Under the pieces are notes generated by a model. That model was not told the DNA's origin and searched no databases. It worked only from the letters and a program-made list of their open reading frames with translations. DNA of 33,495 bases, taken from Lachnospiraceae bacterium. Its GTDB lineage: Bacteria; Bacillota; Clostridia; Lachnospirales; Lachnospiraceae. Below are positions 25,156-33,495 of the stretch, one piece after another; the first letter of the stretch is position 1; every line of letters begins with the position of its first letter. A program made the translations under genes and the position numbers. The stretch covers positions 1-33,495 of the forward strand of contig JAQVHQ010000040.1 in NCBI GenBank assembly GCA_028696165.1, given 5' to 3'.

Positions 25156-26547
25156 TCACTCTTGATTCTTTGCAGCAGTATTCTTTGCAGCAGTATCCTT
25201 TGACAACCTCGGCCATACAGTTAAAAGCATAACTACAAAACAGGCTGTTCCTCCAATATAATTACTGATTGGCTCTGCGTAAAATACTCCATTAATCCCC
25301 ATAAATCTAGGGAGAATCAAAGTAAGCGGTACTACGATAATCGCTTTTCTAAGCAGGCTAAAGAAAACTGCATGCTTGCTATAGCCAAGTGCTACAAAGG
25401 TGGACTGTCCACTAAACTGCAGACTCATCATAAAGAATCCGCCAAAGAAGATACGAAGGGACGGAATAGACACTGCCATAAGCTCAGGTTCACTGGTAAA
25501 GAGCCCTATAAATACCTGTGGAACCAAATCTATAACCAGCCATGCCAACACTGTATATCCCACAGTCAAACCAGTCATGAACTTAATTCCCTGTTTTACT
25601 CTGTCATATTCTCCAGCCCCGTAATTAAATCCTAAAACCGGCTGTGCACCGCTGGTGATTCCCTGAGTTGCCAGCGTAAAGATTTCTCTTACTGAATTTA
25701 AAATGGTCATACTTCCCACATAGATGTCTCCACCATAGGTCTGCAAAGTTGCATTGCATACAATTTGCGTCAGACTATTGGTCACTGCCATGACAAATCC
25801 AGATAGCCCAAGACTGACCATATCCAGAATTAGCTTTAAATCATTTAGCTTCATACATACCTTTTTAATCTTATACATAGGCTTTTTACCTGTAAGGAAA
25901 TGGAAAACCCATAATGCGCTGACACCCTGGCTGATAATCGTCGCAAGAGCTGCTCCCTGCACACCCATATGAAAAACAAAGATAAAAATCGGATCTAGAA
26001 TAATGTTGCACACTGCACCTATCATAGTGGTCGCCATACCCACTTTACCAAATCCCTGAGAATTAATAAACATATTCATCCCTGTACTTATCATCACAAA
26101 AAGTGTTCCTATCAGATAGATAGTAAGATAAGACGATGCAAATGGATATGTCACATCAGATGCACCAAAAGCATATAAGATAGGCTTCATAAACACATAG
26201 AATACAACCATCAACAGACATCCGGTTATGAGAAGAAGACAGAAGCAATTACCCAGCAGCTTCTCTGCGCGCTCATGATTTCCCCGCCCTCGTTCTATAG
26301 AACACAAAGGTGCTCCTCCGCTGGAAAAAAGCAGTGAAAATGCGGTGATAAGACTGATAATAGGAAAAGTCAGCCCCACTCCTGTCAGAGCCAGCGATGC
26401 ATCTCCCTGCATGTGCCCTATGTATATCCTATCCACTATATTATATAAAAGCTGCACTAACTGTGCCGCAGTCACAGGAATAGCCATGGAAAGAATATTC
26501 TTCCACATGGCTCCCTTAGAAAAGTCATTTATGTTTTTTTCTTCCAT
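25156..26547 (-). CDS. MATE-family multidrug/metabolite efflux transporter
   Basis: The start is ATG 26547, behind GGGAG at 11 bp; an upstream in-frame ATG at 26589 has no ribosome site. The 463-residue membrane protein has about 12 hydrophobic helices and the MATE signature near its start: SMAIPVTAAQLVQLLYNIVD followed by RIYIGHM, then GVGLTFPI. The internal repeat of two six-helix bundles is evident from a second GAQPVLGFNYGAGEYDRVKQ segment near residue 290. MATE proteins export cationic compounds or metabolites using Na+ or H+. The C-terminus carries a duplicated TAAKN unit from a perfect 15-bp tandem repeat at 25166-25195, a tail that can vary in length. The substrate is unknown. Confidence 0.9.
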   Translation of the reverse strand: MEEKNINDFSKGAMWKNILSMAIPVTAAQLVQLLYNIVDRIYIGHMQGDASLALTGVGLTFPIISLITAFSLLFSSGGAPLCSIERGRGNHERAEKLLGNCFCLLLITGCLLMVVFYVFMKPILYAFGASDVTYPFASSYLTIYLIGTLFVMISTGMNMFINSQGFGKVGMATTMIGAVCNIILDPIFIFVFHMGVQGAALATIISQGVSALWVFHFLTGKKPMYKIKKVCMKLNDLKLILDMVSLGLSGFVMAVTNSLTQIVCNATLQTYGGDIYVGSMTILNSVREIFTLATQGITSGAQPVLGFNYGAGEYDRVKQGIKFMTGLTVGYTVLAWLVIDLVPQVFIGLFTSEPELMAVSIPSLRIFFGGFFMMSLQFSGQSTFVALGYSKHAVFFSLLRKAIIVVPLTLILPRFMGINGVFYAEPISNYIGGTACFVVMLLTVWPRLSKDTAAKNTAAKNQE

Positions 26548-26618
26548 ATTTATAATTTCTCCCTTGGTCCCTCTAATACAATCTGTCATCTTGCGGACAA
26601 TTGTAAATTCTATTTTAC

Positions 26619-26647
26619 ATTATACCGCATTTTTCTGTATATGGAAA
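26619..26647 (-). promoter_or_regulatory. Predicted promoter of the MATE gene
   Basis: On the minus strand TTTCCA (26647-26642), 17 bp, perfect TATAAT (26624-26619), about 72 bp before the ATG. Confidence 0.55.
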
Positions 26648-26651
26648 CATG

Positions 26652-26687
26652 AAAAGTGCCGGACATACAAAGTCATCCAGCACTTTT
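26652..26687 (-). terminator. Hairpin terminator after metA
   Basis: AAAAGTGC (26652-26659) pairs with 26680-26687, extended by GGA/TCC after one mismatch. The stem base gives a short U-run on the minus strand. It lies 53 bp past the metA stop and just upstream of the MATE promoter. Confidence 0.55.
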
Positions 26688-26739
26688 ATCTAAACTCTAT
26701 TTATTTTAATCTGCTTGATTTCTATAAAGAATTGTATCA

Positions 26740-27666
26740 CTATTTAAAATCCGGTGTTCCCTCCAACGCATACGGTGTCATCTGATATACATAATAATTC
26801 AGCCAATTCGTATACAGATTGTTCGCATGAGCTCTCCACAGCAATCTTGGTTTCTCATTGCAGTCATCATTTGGATAATAATTCTTTGGCAAATCAATAT
26901 CCAGTCCCTTCGCCTTGTCACGTTTATACTCGCCGTCCAATGTCACACGATCATACTCCGGATGTCCCATCACGAAAATCTGGCGTCCTTCCTTTGCCAT
27001 GGCAAGAAATACTCCAGCCTCTTCAGATTCTGCAAGAATCGTCAAATCTTTGCACGCTCTGATTTTATCAGCCGGAACTTCCGTGTGTCTTGAATGAGGT
27101 GCTAAGAACTCATCATCAAAGCCGCGAACCAGCGGTACTTTACGCTTCATCACTTTATGCCAGAATAGTCCAAACATCTTTTTATCTAATAGACGCTTCT
27201 GAATACCATAATGATAATACATACCTGCCTGAGCTGCCCAGCACAGATATAATGTAGATGTTACATGGGTTTCACTCCAGTCCATAATTGTCGTCAATTC
27301 ATCCCAATAATCCACTTCTTCAAATTCCATCAGTTCCACTGGTGCACCGGTGATAATCAATCCATCGAATTTATTGTTCTTATAATCATCAAAAGTCTGA
27401 TAAAAACGGTTCAAATGACTGGTGGATGTATTCTTCGACTCATGTGTACTCATAGTCATAAAGCTTACATCAATCTGTAATGGTGTGTTAGACAGAGAAC
27501 GCAGAAGCTGTAATTCTGTCTCTTCTTTTAATGGCATCAAGTTTAAAATCAATATCTGAATAGGGCGGATATCCTGGTGCATCGCACGATTCTCATCCAT
27601 TACAAATATATTCTCTTTTTCCAAAATCTCTAGTGCCGGCAAATCTCCCTGTGTCTTAATCGGCAT
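26740..27666 (-). CDS. metA: Homoserine O-acetyltransferase, MetA type
   Basis: The 308-residue protein spans the usual MetA length. It acylates homoserine in the first committed step of methionine synthesis in the cytoplasm. The catalytic Cys142 (LCWAAQAG) and the His-x-Glu pair in GHPEYD (about 235-237) are present. Residue 111, which selects the acyl donor, is Glu (APVELMEF), whereas the succinyl-CoA-using E. coli enzyme has Gly. By the published rule for this family the enzyme should use acetyl-CoA. AAGGTGA precedes the ATG. No S-box or SAM riboswitch is visible in the short upstream gap to ligA. The gene is in the same direction as ligA and rluF but separated from ligA by 135 bp. Confidence 0.94.
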   Translation of the reverse strand: MPIKTQGDLPALEILEKENIFVMDENRAMHQDIRPIQILILNLMPLKEETELQLLRSLSNTPLQIDVSFMTMSTHESKNTSTSHLNRFYQTFDDYKNNKFDGLIITGAPVELMEFEEVDYWDELTTIMDWSETHVTSTLYLCWAAQAGMYYHYGIQKRLLDKKMFGLFWHKVMKRKVPLVRGFDDEFLAPHSRHTEVPADKIRACKDLTILAESEEAGVFLAMAKEGRQIFVMGHPEYDRVTLDGEYKRDKAKGLDIDLPKNYYPNDDCNEKPRLLWRAHANNLYTNWLNYYVYQMTPYALEGTPDFK

Positions 27667-27801
27667 CGCATGTCACCTTCGCTTTCCTGTAAAATTACTG
27701 CAAAACATCATATTGCTATTATAACACGATTTCCCTGTTCGTGAAAATAACATTATATTTATACAAATGTTTCTGCTACGCGGACACACATTCCTCCTTA
27801 A

Positions 27802-29745
27802 TCAATCTTCCAGCATCCGGATAAATTCCTCTTCATCAATAATTGGCACACCCAGCTCTTTTGCCTTTTTGTTCTTAGATGAATTGGAAGCCACATCATT
27901 GTTAATCAGATAATTTGTCTTTGAAGTTACACTTCCGGTAACCTTCCCTCCTAAAGCTTCAATCTTTTCTTTTACCTCACTGCGGTTTGCGAAATGATTG
28001 ACACTTCCAGTAATCACAAAATTCATACCTGCGAATTTCTGGTCTTCTGTCACTTCTGTCACCTCTAATTCCAGGCAGGAAAGCAATCTCAAAAATCTCT
28101 CCAGATTATGCTCATTTGAAAAATACTCTGCAAAATTTTTCGCAATTACAGGTCCAATCCCTTCGATAGCGCAGATACGTTCTTCATCCGCTGATTGAAT
28201 CTGTTCCATATCATTATTTAATTCTTTGCAGATTAGTTTTGCGTTAGCAAGCCCTACATTGGCTATTCCCAGCCCGTAAATTACACGAGGCAAAGATGTA
28301 TGGCGTGCAGTCTCAATGCTCTCTGACAGCCGCTGATAGGACTTCTCACCCAACCCCTCCATCTCGACAATCTCTTTTTTGTACTTCTGTAGCTGAAAGA
28401 TGTCTGCAAATTCATGAATAAATCCTTTGCTGATAAACTTTTCCAGGGTCGCTTCAGACAATCCATCAATATTTAATGCATCGCGGCTTACAAACAGACT
28501 AAAGGATTTAATCTTTTTAGCCTGGCAATCCGGATTTGGGCAAAATAGTACTTCCACATCATTATCCTTCTTAATAACAGTATCCCCATGGCATACCGGA
28601 CAGACTTTTGGAATTTCTAAATTACCGCTTCTGGTGAGATTCGCTGCAATCTGCGGAATAATCATATTCGCTTTATAAACTTCTATCGTATCTCCGATAC
28701 CCAGTTCTAATTCCTTTACGATACTGACATTATGAACACTGGCACGGCTTACCGTAGTACCTTCTAATTCCACAGATTCAAAAATTGCCACCGGATTAAT
28801 CAGTCCTGTTCTTGAAGCGCTCCATTCAATCTCTTTTAATGTGGTTTCTTTTTGTTCATCTGCCCATTTAAATGCAAATGCATTTCTCGGGAATTTAGCA
28901 GTATTACCCAGGGATTCTCCATAAGCGATATCATCATACAGTGCCACAAGACCATCGGAAGGAAAATCATTGGAAATGATTTTTTCAGAAAAATACTGTA
29001 CTGCCTCTTCTAAATTATCTCTAGTTACAATCTTATATTCTACTACTTCAAATCCTTGTTCTTTCAACCACAAAAATTGATTTTCTCTCGAATTATTAAA
29101 ATCGACATTCTCTGCCTGAACCAGTGAGAAGGCAAAAAAGTGTACTTTTCGCTTAGCGGTAATTTCATTATTCAACTGACGCACGGAACCACTGCATAGA
29201 TTTCTGGGGTTTTTATATTTTGCATCCACATCTTCTATTTCTTCATTGATTTTTTCAAAATCCGAATAGGTAATAATTGCTTCCCCACGAAGAACTAATT
29301 CCCCTTTGAAGGGTATCCGCAGTGGAATATTCTGAAATACCCTGGCATTATTGGTAATAACTTCTCCCACCAGACCATTTCCACGGGTTACTGCTTTGGA
29401 AAGCATTCCATCACGATATGTCAGTACAATCGTAAGGCCGTCCATTTTCCATGAAAGAAGAGTTTTATGACTGCCTATAAAGTCTCCTAATACTGCTGTA
29501 TCTTTCGTCTTATCAAGTGACAGCATAGGGCTTTCGTGTGCTTCTTTTGGAAGATCATTTACAGCCTCATATCCCACATGTACGGTAGGACTGTTCGAGA
29601 GCACTCTTCCAGTCTCAGCCTCTAACTGCTGCAGTTCATCATATAATTTATCATACTCATAATTGCTCATAATTTCTCTATCCTGCTGGTAATATGCCTG
29701 CCCAGCCTGATTTAAAAGTTCGACCAATTCTTTCATTCTATCCAT
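27802..29745 (-). CDS. ligA: NAD+-dependent DNA ligase LigA
   Basis: ATG 29745 has AGGAG 8 bp upstream and is preferred over an in-frame ATG at 29766. The 647-residue protein has the bacterial ligase order: an NAD-binding Ia domain (YYQQDREIMSNYEYDKLYDEL), the adenylation motif KMDG near residue 112, the oligonucleotide-binding domain, a Cys4 zinc finger (CPVCHG then CPNPDC), helix-hairpin-helix repeats (IYGLGIANVG, EGIGPVIAKN) and a C-terminal BRCT domain (GMNFVITGSV to the end). It seals nicks in replication and repair. It is somewhat shorter than E. coli LigA and reads YKANMIIPQI where RAGDVIPQV is usual, so it belongs to a divergent Lachnospiraceae branch. No ATP-dependent ligase is seen here. 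Confidence 0.95.
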   Translation of the reverse strand: MDRMKELVELLNQAGQAYYQQDREIMSNYEYDKLYDELQQLEAETGRVLSNSPTVHVGYEAVNDLPKEAHESPMLSLDKTKDTAVLGDFIGSHKTLLSWKMDGLTIVLTYRDGMLSKAVTRGNGLVGEVITNNARVFQNIPLRIPFKGELVLRGEAIITYSDFEKINEEIEDVDAKYKNPRNLCSGSVRQLNNEITAKRKVHFFAFSLVQAENVDFNNSRENQFLWLKEQGFEVVEYKIVTRDNLEEAVQYFSEKIISNDFPSDGLVALYDDIAYGESLGNTAKFPRNAFAFKWADEQKETTLKEIEWSASRTGLINPVAIFESVELEGTTVSRASVHNVSIVKELELGIGDTIEVYKANMIIPQIAANLTRSGNLEIPKVCPVCHGDTVIKKDNDVEVLFCPNPDCQAKKIKSFSLFVSRDALNIDGLSEATLEKFISKGFIHEFADIFQLQKYKKEIVEMEGLGEKSYQRLSESIETARHTSLPRVIYGLGIANVGLANAKLICKELNNDMEQIQSADEERICAIEGIGPVIAKNFAEYFSNEHNLERFLRLLSCLELEVTEVTEDQKFAGMNFVITGSVNHFANRSEVKEKIEALGGKVTGSVTSKTNYLINNDVASNSSKNKKAKELGVPIIDEEEFIRMLED

Positions 29746-29832
29746 GTCATTTCTCCTGATATTCATAAGATTATTTTCTGATTTGCATGCTTAATTCAAG
29801 TAATTCACCTTTGTATTTCTTTTTTTAAATTC

Positions 29833-30531
29833 TTATTTAAGCAACTGATATAGTTTTTTCTTTTCTTCTGTTGTCACATCACGATATTTGCCATACTCTA
29901 AATTCCCAAGTTCAATATTCATAATCCGGACACGCTTTAGAGTCTGTACCTGATATCCTAAATATTCACACATTCTTCGAATCTGGCGATTTAATCCCTG
30001 CGTCAATATAATTCGAAAGGTATGTGAATTTGATTTTTGTATCTTACACGGGCGCGTCACGGTATCTAATATGGGAACGCCCTCCTGCATCTGTTTTAAA
30101 AATTCCGCTGTTATCTTTTTATCCACAGTCACCACGTATTCCTTCTCATGGAAATTGCGTGCGCGCATAATCTGATTGACCAATTCACCCTGATTAGTAA
30201 GAAGAATCAAGCCTTCTGAATCTTTATCCAATCTTCCCACCGGATATACTCTGACGGGATAATTAATATATTGAATGATATTATTCTTTTCTCTCTTTTC
30301 AGCCGTACATACGATACCTCTGGGCTTATATAAAGCCAGCAGCACCTGTGGTTCCTGTTTTTTTACTTCTTTGCCCTTTACACAGACCTTCTGACCATTC
30401 TGTACTTTCTGTCCAGTCACTGCCTTAATGCCTTCTATTGTTACCAGTCCCTGTTCAATTAGTCGATCAGCCTCTCTTCTCGAACAGACTCCTGCTTCAC
30501 TTAAGTATTTATTTAATCGAATCTCTTCCAT
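29833..30531 (-). CDS. rluF: 23S rRNA pseudouridine synthase, RluF/RsuA family
   Basis: The 232-residue enzyme has an N-terminal S4 RNA-binding domain (RLNKYLSEAGVCSRREADRL, residues 5-24) and an RsuA-type catalytic domain with GRLDKDSEGL carrying the nucleophile Asp102, then LTQGLNRQIRRMCEYLGY. The match to RluF is strong in PVGRLDKDSEGLILLTN, HEKEYVVTVDK and RIMNIELG. It isomerises a uridine in 23S rRNA (U2604 in E. coli) or another nearby site. GGGAG lies 5 bp before the ATG. It precedes ligA by 87 bp in the same direction and may share a transcript with it. Confidence 0.9.
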   Translation of the reverse strand: MEEIRLNKYLSEAGVCSRREADRLIEQGLVTIEGIKAVTGQKVQNGQKVCVKGKEVKKQEPQVLLALYKPRGIVCTAEKREKNNIIQYINYPVRVYPVGRLDKDSEGLILLTNQGELVNQIMRARNFHEKEYVVTVDKKITAEFLKQMQEGVPILDTVTRPCKIQKSNSHTFRIILTQGLNRQIRRMCEYLGYQVQTLKRVRIMNIELGNLEYGKYRDVTTEEKKKLYQLLK

Positions 30532-30617
30532 ATATTCTCCCTGAGATTTTATTTATTATAATCCTCGCTTCGCTTGGATTCATTGAGTGTTTACAGTATA
30601 TCATATTCCATCCCCCC

Positions 30618-30646
30618 TTGCAAAATCTGATGAAACAAGATATGAT
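30618..30646 (+). promoter_or_regulatory. Predicted promoter of the deacetylase gene
   Basis: TTGCAA (30618-30623), 17 bp, TATGAT (30641-30646), 40 bp before the ATG at 30686. Confidence 0.6.
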
Positions 30647-30685
30647 ATTTATGTATATAATTTCATAGAATAAAGAGGAATGCTT

Positions 30686-32053
30686 ATGAGAAATAGAAAA
30701 TTAATAAGCCTAATCTTCGGTATGATTTTGCTGCTTTTAACTTCCGGACTGGTATATGGAGGTGTTCGAGACTCCATTAATCTGGTTCCTACAGCTAAGA
30801 CAGCGGCACTTCCTGATTCAGCTACCATTGTCTCTCCTCCCGCCGATCCCAATGTGGACACCGGTAATCTAGGACAGCCTCAAGGTATGGAAGGCGCCTG
30901 GCTTATATGTAATGGACAGATACGTTATCAGTATATAGATGGAAGTTATCTCTTCAATACATGGGCTACCATTGATAATCAACGATATCGATTTGATGAA
31001 AATGGCTACCGTCTCATGGGGTGGATTAATCTGGATGGATTATGGTACTACCTAAACGATCAGGGTGTACTGCAGACTGGCTGGATCAATCTGAATAATA
31101 ACTGGTATTATCTGGATGGCAATGGAGTTCAGGTTACCGGATGGTTTGAAGATAATGGGCAAAAATATTATATGAACGAAGAAGGTATCCGCCAAACAGG
31201 ATGGATTGATGTAAATGGAGTTCAGTACTATTTTAATCCAGACGGAGTGATGTCCTTAGGCTGGGTAAACGATGGAACTGCTACGTATTACCTGGATGCA
31301 GACAGCAAAAAGGCTACCGGATGGCTTACACTTGGAGACAAGCAGTATTATCTGGATAGCAATGGAGTTCTTCAGCACGGCTGGCTGATATTAGATGGAA
31401 AAGCCTGCTATTTTAATGAAAACGGAGAACTGGCAACACCTATTGGCGAAGCCAACAGCAAGATGGTTGCATTGACCTTCGATGATGGTCCTGGCAGTCA
31501 GACTGATCGGTTGTTAAAGATATTACAAAATAATGGAGCTAAAGCAACTTTCTTCCTGATTGGAGAACAGATGAACACTTATGCCAACACAGTAAAACAG
31601 ATGGAAGCAATTGGATGTCAGGTCGGAAGTCACACCTTTGACCACAAGAATCTTACCAGTCTTGATGTGGCTCAGGCTACAGCAGAAATTGCACAAACTA
31701 ATGCTGCTTTTACAGCTATTCTTGGTCATGGTCCATCTCTTACCAGACCACCTGGAGGAAACTATAATGAAGAGATATTAAAACTGCTTGGTACTCCCGC
31801 AATCCTTTGGAATGTAGATACCAAAGATTGGCAGACTAAGAATGCTGCCAATACAGTTATCACTACCTTAAATACCGTCAAAGACGGTGATATCATCCTG
31901 ATGCATGACATCTACAGCACCAGTGTAGATGCGGCAGAAATCTTAATTCCTGCCATGAAGCAGCTTGGATATCAGTTTGTGACGGTCAGTGAATTAGCCG
32001 CCGCAAAAGGCCAAACGCTGGAAGCAGGTAAAACATATTCCAGTTTTCACTAG
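30686..32053 (+). CDS. Secreted polysaccharide deacetylase (NodB domain) with cell-wall-binding repeats
   Basis: ATG 30686 has AGAGGA at 7 bp; the ATG 6 bp earlier is too close. The 455-residue protein starts with a signal peptide (RNRK, then a hydrophobic run to about residue 25). Residues 70-250 form about eight 20-residue wall-binding repeats with TGW and YYLD/YYFN marks (GW at 112, 132, 152, 172, 192, 212, 232), similar to choline-binding or glucan-binding modules. The C-terminal NodB domain has TFDDGP (Asp266, Asp267), the metal triad SHTFDH, RPPGGN, DTKDW and LMHDIYS. It should remove acetyl groups from peptidoglycan or another wall glycan outside the cell, as PgdA does in lysozyme resistance. 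The substrate is inferred. Confidence 0.92.
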   Translation: MRNRKLISLIFGMILLLLTSGLVYGGVRDSINLVPTAKTAALPDSATIVSPPADPNVDTGNLGQPQGMEGAWLICNGQIRYQYIDGSYLFNTWATIDNQRYRFDENGYRLMGWINLDGLWYYLNDQGVLQTGWINLNNNWYYLDGNGVQVTGWFEDNGQKYYMNEEGIRQTGWIDVNGVQYYFNPDGVMSLGWVNDGTATYYLDADSKKATGWLTLGDKQYYLDSNGVLQHGWLILDGKACYFNENGELATPIGEANSKMVALTFDDGPGSQTDRLLKILQNNGAKATFFLIGEQMNTYANTVKQMEAIGCQVGSHTFDHKNLTSLDVAQATAEIAQTNAAFTAILGHGPSLTRPPGGNYNEEILKLLGTPAILWNVDTKDWQTKNAANTVITTLNTVKDGDIILMHDIYSTSVDAAEILIPAMKQLGYQFVTVSELAAAKGQTLEAGKTYSSFH

Positions 32054-32075
32054 ATAGTTACTATCTACATTTTAT

Positions 32076-32104
32076 AATTGCCAGACTTCAAAAGTCTGGC
32101 AATT
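32076..32104 (+). terminator. Terminator of the deacetylase gene
   Basis: AATTGCCAGACTT (32076-32088) pairs with 32092-32104 around a 3-nt loop, followed by ACTTTATCTT. The U-tract is interrupted, so strength is moderate. Confidence 0.7.
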
Positions 32105-32157
32105 ACTTTATCTTAGTTATTGCTGGGATTGATAAAATCTATTCTATATGTAAAATC

Positions 32158-32209
32158 AAAAAGAAAGAACTGCACACTGTAAATACCAGTGTAGCAATTC
32201 TTTCTTTTT
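32158..32209 (-). terminator. Hairpin terminator of the SH3b protein gene
   Basis: AAAAAGAAAGAA (32158-32169) pairs with 32198-32209; inside it ACACTG and CAGTGT form a second stem. It lies 33 bp past the stop of the minus-strand gene and can act on both strands. Confidence 0.6.
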
Positions 32210-32242
32210 GATTCATTATTTAATTTAAAGCTATTCAGCTAT

Positions 32243-33160
32243 TTATTCAAGTAAGTCACCGCGAATATATCCAGGCTCGCCGTTATAATCAATCTGTACC
32301 CACTCATCTGAGATTCCGGTCTTCGTATACTGTTCTCCAGCTGCCACTGTTCCAAGTGCTTCTGAATCTGCACTAGGCTCTGTACGTACATTACAGCTGG
32401 TTGCTACTACAACCATAGTTCCATCTGCTGCATCCATAGCAGAACTTGTCGAGAATCCAAGTTCACGGATAAAATTAGCAAGTGCTGCATCTGCCGCTTC
32501 TGCGGTTTCTTCCGCCTGCTCCACGCTGGATATTAAATTCTGTACATCTTCCTGGGTACCAATCTGGTCTACATAAGCCTGCTGCTCTGCAGATAAATTG
32601 CCAGTTACGATATACATAGCTCCATCTGTATTGGTACTGATGTAATTCTGATTGATTGCAGGATAAAGAGTTTCAATATTCTTTAATTTCATATTATAAG
32701 ATACATATGCAATATAAGAACCTTCTTCCATTCCCGGTACTGTGTAAGTTTTTACATCAGAAAAGCCTTCTATATATAATGGATCTGTAATTAACTTTTC
32801 ATCTTCTGTGCTTAAATTATCTACACAAGCTTTTACTGATTCTACGTCTTTTGCACCCATAGCGACATAATACTTGTTCACTAATGCTGCCACATCATCA
32901 TTTGTATTCTCCACCAAAGTGGTATCTACCTGTACCTCTGGTTCTACAGTATTTCCCTGAGTATTATCCGTACCACCGGATTCGTTATCAGTATTATCAG
33001 AGGCCTGCTCTTCTGTCTTTGTACTGTCTGCACTGCCCTTATCAAAAAGGCCGGATACAAGACGAACACCGAAGAAGATAACAAGAACTACTACTATGAT
33101 AACCGCTCCCAGTATGATATACCGTAGATTATCAGACAGCCATTCTCTAAAATTGTTCAA
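32243..33160 (-). CDS. Membrane-anchored protein with C-terminal bacterial SH3 domain
   Basis: The start is TTG 33160, with AGGAGG 8 bp upstream. The 305-residue protein has a short cytoplasmic N-terminus, one transmembrane helix at about 13-37 (YIILGAVIIVVVLVIFFGV), an acidic Ser/Thr/Asn-rich linker (about 42-80), a central NTF2-like region (VNKYYVAMGAKDVESVKACV, about 90-200) and a C-terminal SH3b domain (CNVRTEPSADSEALGTVAAG to the end) of the type that binds peptidoglycan peptides. It is probably an outward-facing wall-associated sensor or scaffold; no enzyme motif is seen. It stands between the deacetylase and tRNA-Arg, and a shared wall role with the deacetylase is only suggested by proximity. 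Confidence 0.8.
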   Translation of the reverse strand: MNNFREWLSDNLRYIILGAVIIVVVLVIFFGVRLVSGLFDKGSADSTKTEEQASDNTDNESGGTDNTQGNTVEPEVQVDTTLVENTNDDVAALVNKYYVAMGAKDVESVKACVDNLSTEDEKLITDPLYIEGFSDVKTYTVPGMEEGSYIAYVSYNMKLKNIETLYPAINQNYISTNTDGAMYIVTGNLSAEQQAYVDQIGTQEDVQNLISSVEQAEETAEAADAALANFIRELGFSTSSAMDAADGTMVVVATSCNVRTEPSADSEALGTVAAGEQYTKTGISDEWVQIDYNGEPGYIRGDLLE

Positions 33161-33228
33161 TAATCTATCCTCCTGACTTGTTCCACTGTTTCCATTCCCT
33201 CAATTTGTTCATCACTATAACGAACAAA

Positions 33229-33301
33229 CACATCCGAAGGGATTCGAACCCCCGACACCTGGTACCGGAAACCAGTGCTCTATCCCCTGAGCTACGGATG
33301 C
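33229..33301 (-). tRNA. tRNA-Arg (anticodon CCG)
   Basis: On the minus strand a full cloverleaf folds: acceptor GCATCCG with CGGATGT (G1-U72 wobble), D-arm AGCTCAGGGGATAGAGC, anticodon stem CTGGT/ACCAG closing loop TTCCGGT with anticodon CCG, and T-arm GGGGGTTCGAATCCC with the TTCGAAT loop. CCA is not encoded. CCG reads the CGG arginine codon. A promoter lies at 33330-33358. Confidence 0.95.
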
Positions 33302-33329
33302 ATGGTTGTGCTTAATCACAACTCATGTA

Positions 33330-33358
33330 ATAATAACATAAATCAGTGCAAAAATCAA
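33330..33358 (-). promoter_or_regulatory. Predicted promoter of tRNA-Arg
   Basis: On the minus strand TTGATT (33358-33353), 17 bp, TATTAT (33335-33330), about 29 bp before the tRNA. Confidence 0.6.
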
Positions 33359-33386
33359 CATGACTTTATCTTGAGTTTCCGCAGTT

Positions 33387-33395
33387 TTATCCACA
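33387..33395 (+). promoter_or_regulatory. Perfect DnaA box inside a small inverted repeat
   Basis: TTATCCACA matches the DnaA consensus exactly. It lies mostly in the loop of CGCAGTT (33380-33386) and AACTGCG (33395-33401). It is a single box, and the rest of 33302-33495 shows only AT-rich sequence and a TATAAT at 33475-33480, so an origin is not claimed. Confidence 0.35.
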
Positions 33396-33495
33396 ACTGC
33401 GAATTTTATCAGATTTACAATAAACAACTTTCAAAAAATGCCCAAAATATAAGGAATCCAGACTCTTTGTTTGGTATAATTAAAGTGACGAAACA

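Noticed and set aside
27667-27801. SAM riboswitch upstream of metA
   Set aside because: The 135-bp gap has a TATAAT and a small CACGA/TCGTG inverted repeat but none of the conserved SAM riboswitch core, and no terminator hairpin before the ATG.
33475-33480. TATAAT near the right edge as a full promoter
   Set aside because: No acceptable -35 lies 16-18 bp upstream, and the downstream gene is outside the window.

Overview
The window looks like chromosome from a low-GC Firmicute of the Lachnospiraceae (Clostridium cluster XIVa, near Blautia, Dorea or Ruminococcus). This rests on AGGAGG-type ribosome sites, TTGaca/TATAAT promoters with 17-bp spacers, a one-chain pyruvate:ferredoxin oxidoreductase, a zinc-dependent phospholipase-C-like protein, a Lachnospiraceae-style LigA and a secreted deacetylase with GW/YY wall-binding repeats. 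The genus cannot be fixed from the sequence alone. No transposase, phage gene or CRISPR array was seen.

Layout. 1-2.4 kb: a receiver-domain protein without its phospho-acceptor Asp, possibly frameshifted from a LytTR domain, divergent from a 485-residue XRE-type regulator. 2.4-8.6 kb: nifJ/por (PFOR), a YbiT-type ABC-F ATPase and a phospholipase-C-like protein. 8.7-23.4 kb: a hexonate (sugar-acid) catabolic island. 23.4-33.5 kb: a membrane-anchored hypothetical protein, an IclR regulator, a MATE transporter, metA, ligA, rluF, a wall polysaccharide deacetylase, an SH3b membrane protein and tRNA-Arg(CCG).

The island has two arms around a divergent regulatory region. The minus-strand arm encodes a FadR-type regulator, a GntP-family permease, an IlvD/Edd dehydratase, a DapA/KDG-aldolase-like lyase, a second FadR-type regulator, a second IlvD/Edd dehydratase and a KduD-like dehydrogenase. 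The plus-strand arm is one operon: a zinc hexonate 5-dehydrogenase, UxuA, UxuB and a LarA-family nickel-pincer racemase/epimerase. A consistent reading is that permease-imported aldonates are brought to 2-keto-3-deoxygluconate by direct dehydration (IlvD/Edd), by oxidation to fructuronate and reduction to mannonate (dehydrogenase, UxuB) followed by UxuA, or, as a prediction, by nickel-dependent C2 epimerisation of gluconate to mannonate; the lyase then cleaves the product.

Four promoters, those of the first and second dehydratase genes, gntP and the zinc dehydrogenase, carry the same 11-bp site close to ACGTATGACGT. It has the GT-N3-AC core expected of FadR-family operators and lies in the -35/-10 spacer or just downstream of the -10. 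This makes both arms a probable single regulon.

Two long inverted repeats stand out. A 296-bp element (11635-11930) has perfect 50-bp outer arms, a longer imperfect stem and a branched apex. A second (23401-23518) has perfect 53-bp arms and a 12-nt loop. A short palindrome at 6068-6094 shares 12 bases with the base of the second. Their function is unknown.
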